This document shows, one piece after another, positions 58,239 to 64,000 of a DNA stretch of 64,000 bases. The position numbers and the translations under genes were made by a program. Source of the DNA: Pseudohongiella sp. (lineage in GTDB: Bacteria; Pseudomonadota; Gammaproteobacteria; Pseudomonadales; Pseudohongiellaceae); assembly GCA_030651695.1 (NCBI GenBank), contig JAUSCD010000015.1, positions 1-64,000 on the forward strand, given 5' to 3'. A model generated the notes under the pieces. The model was not told the origin of the DNA, did no database searches, and saw nothing but the letters and a program-made list of their open reading frames with translations. Position 1 is the stretch's first letter, and each line of letters opens with the position of its first letter.

Positions 58239-59334
58239 TTACAATCCCATTTTTAAGCTGGCTTCGATGAAGCGATCAAGGTCACCGTCAAGCACGGAGC
58301 CAGTGTTTGAATTTTCCACGTTTGTGCGCAGATCTTTGATGCGCGACTGATCCAGCACGTACGAACGGATCTGACTGCCCCAGCCGATATCTGATTTTTC
58401 GGCTTCAACAGCCTGGGCTTCCTGCTTGCGTTTAAGTTCTTCCAGTTCGTACAGTTTAGCTTTCAGTTGTTTGATTGCCTGATCTTTGTTTTTATGTTGT
58501 GACCGCTGGTTCTGGCACTGCACCACCGTACCCGTAGGCAAGTGCGTCAGACGGATAGCCGAATCGGTGGTGTTAACGTGCTGACCACCGGCGCCGCTGG
58601 AGCGGAATGTATCAACACGCACCTGCGACATGTCCAGATCGATTTCGATATCGTCATCAATTTCCGGTGAAACAAACACCGAAGAAAATGACGTGTGGCG
58701 ACGATTACCGGAGTCAAACGGCGATTTGCGTACCAAACGATGCACACCTGTTTCGGTCCGCAGCCATCCAAAGGCATATTCGCCGCTAAACAAAATCGTA
58801 CAGTTTTTTATACCAGCTACTTCACCGGCAGAGACATCGATTACCTCTACACCAAATCCTTTGGCCTCACCCCAGCGCATATACATACGCATCAGCATCT
58901 GCGCCCAATCCTGCGCTTCGGTGCCACCTGAGCCGGCCTGAATATCCAGATAAGCCCCATTGGGATCCATCTTGCCTGAGAACATACGGCGGAATTCAAG
59001 TTCTTTCAGTGAAGCTTCGAGGGAATCGAGCTCATTGCCAACTTCCGCCAGCAACGCTTCATCATTTTCGTCCTGCGCAAGCTGCAACAACTCCCGGCAA
59101 TCATCCAGTCCACTGTACATACGCTCAATGGTATTGACCACACGCTCAAGGCTGGCACGTTCACGGCCAAGTTCCTGCGCGTACTCCGGTTTGTCCCAAA
59201 TAGCAGATTCACCCAGTTCGAGCTCGACTTCTGTCAGCCTCTCCTTTTTGGTGTCGTAGTCAAAGATACCCCCTGAGCGTACCGGTACGCTCCGAGAAGT
59301 CTTTGATTTTCTGCAAGAAGGGATTGATTTCCAT
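58239..59334 (-). CDS. prfB: Peptide chain release factor 2 (programmed +1 frameshift)
   Basis: RF2 ends translation at UGA and UAA. The stop-recognition tripeptide SPF (RKSPFDSG) and GAGGQHVN, the peptidyl-hydrolysis GGQ, are present. The track shows only the downstream frame. The true start is ATG 59334 (AGGA 6 nt upstream), giving [24 protein letters not shown], then an in-frame TGA. A +1 shift at CTT-TGA-C continues at DYDTKKERL for a total of 364 residues, matching E. coli RF2. Confidence 0.95.
59259..59273 (-). promoter_or_regulatory. prfB +1 frameshift site
   Basis: On the minus strand AGGGGGTATCTTTGAC has a Shine-Dalgarno-like AGGGGG three bases before CTT, then UGA and C. This is the canonical autoregulatory frameshift signal of prfB: low RF2 lets ribosomes shift and make more RF2. 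Confidence 0.93.
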
Positions 59335-59475
59335 GGATGATCCTGAAAAATGGCGACGCTGAAAAATAGGCTGCGCATTTTACACCACTATGCCCGCTTT
59401 TCACAGGAAGCGGATTCACCACTAACATTTCACAGCTGCAGGCAACCCAATGCTGTGTTTGACGGATAAGGTACA

Positions 59476-61527
59476 ATGCGCGCCATGAAAAAACCCGCTT
59501 ACCCCAATATGCTTGCCGAACTTCATCCGGCTGATCTGGACTGGCAGGAGGATGGTGCGCCGTTCTCTACCCGGTATGGCGATGTCTATTTCTCCCGAAA
59601 CGGCGGCCTTGCTGAGACCGCGCACGTATTTCTGGAAGGCAACAACCTGCAGCAGCGCTGGCTTGAACTTGATCAGCAAGACCAGCCCGGCGTGTTCACT
59701 ATCGCTGAACTGGGATTTGGCACTGGCCTTAATTTTCTGAGCTGCTGGCGACTCTGGCAGACAACCGGCTGCAAGCGTCTGCGCCTGCACTTCATCAGCT
59801 GTGAAAAACACCCAATGAGCCTGCATGCCCTGACGCGGTCACTACAGCAATGGCCGGAGCTCAGAGATATCAGCCCGGACCTGATCAACCAGTATCCTGA
59901 CCACAGCCCGGGTTATCACCGACTGATGTTCATGAATACTGCCAGTGACCAGCATAAACCCGTCATTCTGGATCTCTATTACGGTGATGCTCTGGCCATG
60001 CTCCAGCAACAATCCAGTCCGGGCGCAAAAATGGATGCCTGGTTTCTGGATGGGTTTTCGCCCAGTCTGAACCCGGAATTGTGGAGCGAAGAGCTGCTGC
60101 AAACCATTTCTGCATTCTGCAAACCGGGTAGCACATTGAGTAGTTACAGCGTCACCGGCAAAGTTGTCCGGGCGCTGAAAGCGCTGGATTTTCTGGTAGA
60201 AAAACGCAAAGGGTTCGGGCCGAAACGGCAGATGCTGTTTGCCCGGTATCGCCCTGAGCATGAACCATCTTTCACTGCGCCTGCCCAGCCGCGGCGTAAA
60301 ACAGCCATTGTGATCGGCGCGGGCCTGGCCGGCGCCACCGCCGCACGCAGTCTGGCTCAGCGCGGCGTCAACGTTACTGTGCTGGATCAGGCGGATGCCA
60401 TTGCCAGCGGCGCCTCTGGCAACCGACAGGCCGTTGTGCAACTTCGACTTAACAAACAGTTTGATGCCCATTGTCAGTTTCACATACACAGCTATCTGTT
60501 TGCGCTGCGCTTTTATCAATATATGGGTGCCGTCCCCAATAATGACTTTGCCTGGCATGGCTGTGGTGTGCTCACGCTGAACAGCGCTTACACAAATACC
60601 CGGGATGCGGCGGACAGCAAGACACTGGCAGAAACCTACAGTCACTACCCCGATGTCGTGCTGCAGGCAGTTGACGCCGGCCGCGCTCAGACGATTACCG
60701 GACTGGCGATACAGGAAGATGGCCTCTGGCAAGCGGCGGGCGGTTGGATGAATCCAGCCCTGTGTTGTGAGACCTGCCTGAATCACCCACTGATCCGGGT
60801 TGAAACCGGAACACGGGCAGAGTCGCTGGAACGCACTGAAAACGGCTGGATTGTCCACACGGACCAGCAATCGGCTACGGCTGACTATGTCATAGTTGCC
60901 AACAGTTACTCTGCACGTGAGTTTGAACAAACAGCGCTATATCCGGTTTCGCCACTGCGCGGGCAGGTCAGCCATGTGCAACAGAATTCTGTGAGCGCCA
61001 CCCTCAAACACGTCGTATGCAGCCAGCGTTACCTGGCGCCGCCAGATGCCGACGGGCAGCATTGTGTCGGTGCCAGTTATATCAAAAACGCTATCAATAC
61101 TGAGCTCAGTCCGGATGAGCACCGGGAAAATCTGGAAAAACTCGGCGCGCTGGCTGAACTGGTAAATCTGAAGCCGGATCTTGCACTTGCGGGTCGCGCC
61201 GGCATTCGGGGCGCATCACAGGATTACACACCCATCGCGGGACAAGTCCCTGATACAGATCTGCCAGAATGGAGATACGGCGGCGCTCAACATCAAAGTT
61301 TGGAACAGCTGGATTCTGACAAAAGTGGCGAAGTAAAACGATTGCCAGGACTTTTTATCACTACAGGGCATGGGTCACATGGCACGGTTAGCTGCCCGAT
61401 TATTGCAGAGCACATCGCGGCGCTGGTTTGCGAAGAAGCCAGCCCGCTGCCGCAGGCACTGGCCGATGTCATCGATCCAGTGCGATTTGTGCATCGCCAG
61501 CGTCGGCGTGCTAAGCCCCGGAGCTGA
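59476..61527 (+). CDS. mnmC: Bifunctional tRNA wobble-uridine modifier MnmC
   Basis: It completes 5-methylaminomethyl-2-thiouridine in tRNA. The N-terminal methyltransferase domain (about 1-250: ELGFGTGLNFLSCWRLW, WFLDGFSPSLNPELW) makes the last methylation. The C-terminal FAD oxidoreductase (about 275-680: TAIVIGAGLAGATAARSLAQRG, SGASGNRQAVVQLRL) removes the carboxymethyl group. The length (683) is usual for the fused enzyme. Its 3' end overlaps the convergent aminopeptidase gene by 17 bp. Confidence 0.96.
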   Translation: MRAMKKPAYPNMLAELHPADLDWQEDGAPFSTRYGDVYFSRNGGLAETAHVFLEGNNLQQRWLELDQQDQPGVFTIAELGFGTGLNFLSCWRLWQTTGCKRLRLHFISCEKHPMSLHALTRSLQQWPELRDISPDLINQYPDHSPGYHRLMFMNTASDQHKPVILDLYYGDALAMLQQQSSPGAKMDAWFLDGFSPSLNPELWSEELLQTISAFCKPGSTLSSYSVTGKVVRALKALDFLVEKRKGFGPKRQMLFARYRPEHEPSFTAPAQPRRKTAIVIGAGLAGATAARSLAQRGVNVTVLDQADAIASGASGNRQAVVQLRLNKQFDAHCQFHIHSYLFALRFYQYMGAVPNNDFAWHGCGVLTLNSAYTNTRDAADSKTLAETYSHYPDVVLQAVDAGRAQTITGLAIQEDGLWQAAGGWMNPALCCETCLNHPLIRVETGTRAESLERTENGWIVHTDQQSATADYVIVANSYSAREFEQTALYPVSPLRGQVSHVQQNSVSATLKHVVCSQRYLAPPDADGQHCVGASYIKNAINTELSPDEHRENLEKLGALAELVNLKPDLALAGRAGIRGASQDYTPIAGQVPDTDLPEWRYGGAQHQSLEQLDSDKSGEVKRLPGLFITTGHGSHGTVSCPIIAEHIAALVCEEASPLPQALADVIDPVRFVHRQRRRAKPRS

Positions 61528-62848
61528 AAAACAGCCGGAGCACTCTGGCCAGATACCAGCCATCGTCGCTGCCTGCAAGTTCACGTATCGAGTGCATGCC
61601 AAAAGTCGGCACGCCGATATCAATAGTCTCAACCCCCAGGCCCGACGCGGTAATTGGCCCGATAGTGCTGCCACAACCCATATCACTGCGCACAACAAAT
61701 GACTGACACGGCACACCGCTGTTGTCACATAGCGCCTGGAATAACGCCATGGTGCGGCTGTTGGTAGCATAACGCTGGTTGGCATTGACTTTGATCACCG
61801 GGCCTCGATTCAACAACGGGCCGTGATTGGCATCGTGCTTTTCCGGAAAGTTCGGATGCAAACCATGGGCGTTATCGATAGACAAAAACAAGGACCTGCG
61901 AATCAGGCGTTCCATCGATTCAGCCGGCTCACCGGCACTGAGCTGCGCACTGATCCGGGACAGTACCGAACGCAGGAAAGGACCTTGCGCGCCGCACGCC
62001 GATGAACTGCCTACTTCCTCATGATCATTACACACCAGCAGTGAAAACTGATCTGCTCGCGCTTCGTGTGCACTTAGCATGGCTTCCAGGCTGATGTAAC
62101 AACTGAGCAAATTATCCAGCCGGGCCGAGGCAATAAAATCCTCGTTCAGCCCCACCATCGCTGGCGGCTGCGTATCATAAAAATATAACTCGTGGCCGAG
62201 CACTTTGTGCATCTGACTGATGCCGTGCTGTTGCTGCAGAGCCTGCGCTATAAACTGATCAAACTCAAAGCGACCAGCGTCCAGCATGGGCATCGCGAGC
62301 AGCGGCGGCATATCTTTTTGCGCATTGATGCTTCGGTTCTGGTTGGCTTCCCGGTCAAGATGGATAGCCAGGCTGGGCACTGTTGCAATTGGTTTTTGCC
62401 AGTTCAACAGGGCTGACTGCATGGAGCCGTCTTCAAGCTGGTATTCAACCCGACCTGCCAATGACAGATCACGATCAAACCAGGGGGCTAACAAAGCTCC
62501 CCCATAAATTTCGACTGCAAACTGCACTGCAAATGCCGACTGCATCACGGCATTGGGTTTGAGTTTCAGACAGGGGCTGTCGGTGTGCGCGCCGGTCATG
62601 CTGAAGCCGCTGAGTGCAGGATCACCCTGCCCCAGACGGAACGCAATAATGGAGGAACCATTGCGCTGGACCACGTATGAGCGGCCGGATTTGAGCTGCC
62701 AACTGGCTGACTCGTCCAGCAGTTCAAAACCGGCCTCTTCAAGACTGGCGGTCATGGTCTGCACCGCATGGAACGGCGTCGGGGACTGCTGCAGAAATTT
62801 CAGCAGCCCCCGGTTAAACGCGTGTTTGTCCACTTGATCTATATCCAC
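61511..62848 (-). CDS. apeB: M18 family aminopeptidase
   Basis: This dinuclear zinc aminopeptidase, likely cytoplasmic, is of the aspartyl aminopeptidase type. Metal-ligand and catalytic motifs are GAHTDSPCLKLKPN, CNDHEEVGSSSACGAQ and DMGCGSTIGPITASGLG. It has 445 residues. The start is GTG (62848), placed directly after the TAA stop of the FKBP gene, so translation is probably coupled. Confidence 0.93.
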   Translation of the reverse strand: MDIDQVDKHAFNRGLLKFLQQSPTPFHAVQTMTASLEEAGFELLDESASWQLKSGRSYVVQRNGSSIIAFRLGQGDPALSGFSMTGAHTDSPCLKLKPNAVMQSAFAVQFAVEIYGGALLAPWFDRDLSLAGRVEYQLEDGSMQSALLNWQKPIATVPSLAIHLDREANQNRSINAQKDMPPLLAMPMLDAGRFEFDQFIAQALQQQHGISQMHKVLGHELYFYDTQPPAMVGLNEDFIASARLDNLLSCYISLEAMLSAHEARADQFSLLVCNDHEEVGSSSACGAQGPFLRSVLSRISAQLSAGEPAESMERLIRRSLFLSIDNAHGLHPNFPEKHDANHGPLLNRGPVIKVNANQRYATNSRTMALFQALCDNSGVPCQSFVVRSDMGCGSTIGPITASGLGVETIDIGVPTFGMHSIRELAGSDDGWYLARVLRLFFSSGA

Positions 62849-63547
62849 TTATTGGGGATTTACTTCAAGCAGCTCAACATCAAACACCAAGGTGGAAAAT
62901 GGAGGAATCGGACCTGAGCCGCCCGTGCCGTAAGCTAATGCAGCGGGAATCACCAGTCGCCACTTGTCACCCGGCTTCATCAGCTGAAGACCTTCGGTCC
63001 AGCCCGGGATGACCTGATTAAGCATAAACTGGGCTGGTTCGCCGCGTTCTATAGAGCTGTCAAAGACTTCGCCATCGATAAAACGACCTTCGTAGTGCGC
63101 AAGCACCGAATCAACCGCGGTTGGGGAGGTGCCTGATGCGGCACCGGATTCCAGCACTTCATACTGCAATCCTGATTCAGTTGTCGTTACACCTGAACGC
63201 TGACCGTTTTGCACAAGGAAGGCTTCGCCTTCGGCGCGGGCAGCATCAGCAACAGCCTGCTGCTGGTCCATCAGTTGCTGCTGGAATGTCATCAGTGCAG
63301 CCATCATCTCATCGTCAGTCATTTTGGACTGATCAAGAATGATGTCTCGAAGACCGGCAATAAATGCGTTCAGATCTATCTGATCTGTCAGACCTTGCAT
63401 GACCAGGTTCTGACCGATGTTTACGCCAACGCTATAGCTGATCTGGTTACGCTCTACCGTAAGATCGACATCCTGAGCTTGAGTCTGGGCGCCAAACATC
63501 AGCAGCGATACCGCCAAGCCTAGGCCTGTGGCACGAAATTTATTCAT
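62849..63547 (-). CDS. Periplasmic FKBP-type peptidyl-prolyl isomerase
   Basis: This prolyl isomerase and chaperone has a signal peptide (LGLAVSLLMFGAQTQAQ), an FkpA-like N-terminal dimerisation domain (RNQISYSVGVNIGQNL) and an FKBP catalytic domain. The latter is seen in VLAHYEGRFIDGEVFDSSIERG and VIPAALAYGTGGSGPIPPFSTLVFDVELLEV. It has 232 residues. The export signal places it in the periplasm. It is FkpA/FklB-like, but I cannot decide which orthologue. Confidence 0.92.
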   Translation of the reverse strand: MNKFRATGLGLAVSLLMFGAQTQAQDVDLTVERNQISYSVGVNIGQNLVMQGLTDQIDLNAFIAGLRDIILDQSKMTDDEMMAALMTFQQQLMDQQQAVADAARAEGEAFLVQNGQRSGVTTTESGLQYEVLESGAASGTSPTAVDSVLAHYEGRFIDGEVFDSSIERGEPAQFMLNQVIPGWTEGLQLMKPGDKWRLVIPAALAYGTGGSGPIPPFSTLVFDVELLEVNPQ

Positions 63548-63739
63548 AATAGGTTCCTGTTAGAGGCATGGGTTCTTAAACGCCGGTCAGTCTAAACCCT
63601 GTGCCCGCGTATTTCCAGTGCGCAGTTTTCGTGTGCAGCGCCTGAGCCAGCCCTTGCAAGGACCGTGTGCGGGCAAGGCGGCTTTCGTGCACAGGCATCA
63701 TGGAGTATGCTGCGCGATCAATCAGGGGAATCAAAGTTT

Positions 63740-64000
63740 ATGTTGTTATCGTGCCGCTCAGGTCATGGCCTGAAATCAGCAACTATTACCATCGCGCTGG
63801 TGACTCTGGTATTGCTCAGTGGTTGCAGCCGTAAATTCAGCGTCAGTCTGAACGAGCAGTTGTTGTACGACCCCCGCCCGGGAAACATGCTGGTTCAGGT
63901 CGCAGACGCCGGGCTGCAAAGCTGTATCAATGTGCTGATGCGGGATCGCTCGCTGACTGATCCGGCGTTGGTTCAGGTGCTCGCCTGCCCTGCGCTTGAG
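63740..64000 (+). CDS. Lipoprotein, partial at the right edge
   Basis: An open frame of 87 codons runs off the window and so is missing from the ORF track. It begins MLLSCRSGHGLKSATITIALV and has a lipobox LLSGC, then SRKFSVSLNEQLLYDPRPGN. The following segment (VADAGLQSCINVLMRDRSLTDPALVQVLAC) hints at a leucine-rich-repeat lipoprotein, but too little is visible to be sure. AGGGG lies about 11 nt before the ATG. Confidence 0.65.
   Translation, partial: MLLSCRSGHGLKSATITIALVTLVLLSGCSRKFSVSLNEQLLYDPRPGNMLVQVADAGLQSCINVLMRDRSLTDPALVQVLACPALE

Noticed and set aside
59842-60930. Minus-strand 362-residue ORF opposite mnmC
   Set aside because: It is a long shadow frame; mnmC is complete with both domains on the other strand.
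1-64000. CRISPR arrays, prophage genes, toxin-antitoxin pairs, restriction systems
   Set aside because: I looked for regularly spaced repeats, integrases, transposases and small paired ORFs and found none that could be supported.

Overview
The window is chromosomal DNA from a gammaproteobacterium. Almost every gene is a single-copy housekeeping gene of gammaproteobacterial type. Several neighbourhoods match the gene order I know from Pseudomonas: leuC-leuD-asd-fimV-truA, nqrABCDEF-apbE-nqrM near sthA, gap-mfd-csiV-thioinosine phosphorylase, lpxH-ppiB-glnS-cysS-tRNAs, and nadK-rhomboid. The sodium-pumping NADH:quinone reductase, moderate GC and 487-residue GAPDH suggest a marine or brackish relative of the Pseudomonadales/Cellvibrionales. 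The genus cannot be fixed from the sequence alone. I see no prophage, transposase, CRISPR array or plasmid functions.

Layout. 1-335: a non-coding stretch full of inverted repeats plus an 18-bp tandem repeat. 336-8919 (minus): truA, fimV, asd, leuD, leuC, aroC, prmB. 9014-9583 (plus): folE. 9605-21142 (minus): DUF4892 and DUF4389 envelope genes, gpsA, sthA, nqrM, apbE, nqrFEDCBA. Divergent gap (minus) and mfd-csiV (plus) follow, with csiV overlapping a convergent thioinosine phosphorylase gene. 28532-30165 (plus): a translationally coupled FkbM methyltransferase and double-cupin pair. 30202-30827: a 98-bp direct repeat running into tRNA-Arg, then tRNA-His and tRNA-Pro. 30939-38720: cysS-glnS (minus), ppiB-lpxH (plus), a DUF1289 gene (minus), acnB (plus). 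38721-44240: two hairpin repeats, an integral-membrane alpha/beta hydrolase, a BamE-like lipoprotein, a PQQ-type sugar dehydrogenase and two tandem secreted paralogues. 44352-53839 (minus): pepN, DUF2797, yeaC, rhomboid, nadK, a secreted metzincin and a PLP enzyme. 53912-54139: tRNA-Asp and tRNA-Val. Then queD, an FAD reductase, ung, lysS, prfB, mnmC, an M18 aminopeptidase, an FKBP isomerase, and a lipoprotein cut by the right edge.

Functional themes: sodium-coupled respiration with its own flavin-transfer and maturation factors (nqr, apbE, nqrM, sthA); leucine, lysine-family and aromatic biosynthesis; and translation (four minus-strand translation genes or operons, five tRNAs, prfB with its programmed frameshift, and PrmB, a methylase of ribosomal protein L3).

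Most unusual signals: (1) three intergenic hairpins share a conserved bulged tip on unrelated but self-complementary arms, and all three have the same orientation relative to the gene upstream; (2) a pair of secreted paralogues of unknown function that align without gaps and sit behind a near-perfect CRP/Vfr palindrome placed about 70 bp upstream of a predicted start; (3) a 98-bp exact duplication of a tRNA-Arg 3' end plus its terminator; (4) several in-frame short tandem repeats. I found no complete, clearly novel multi-gene system.
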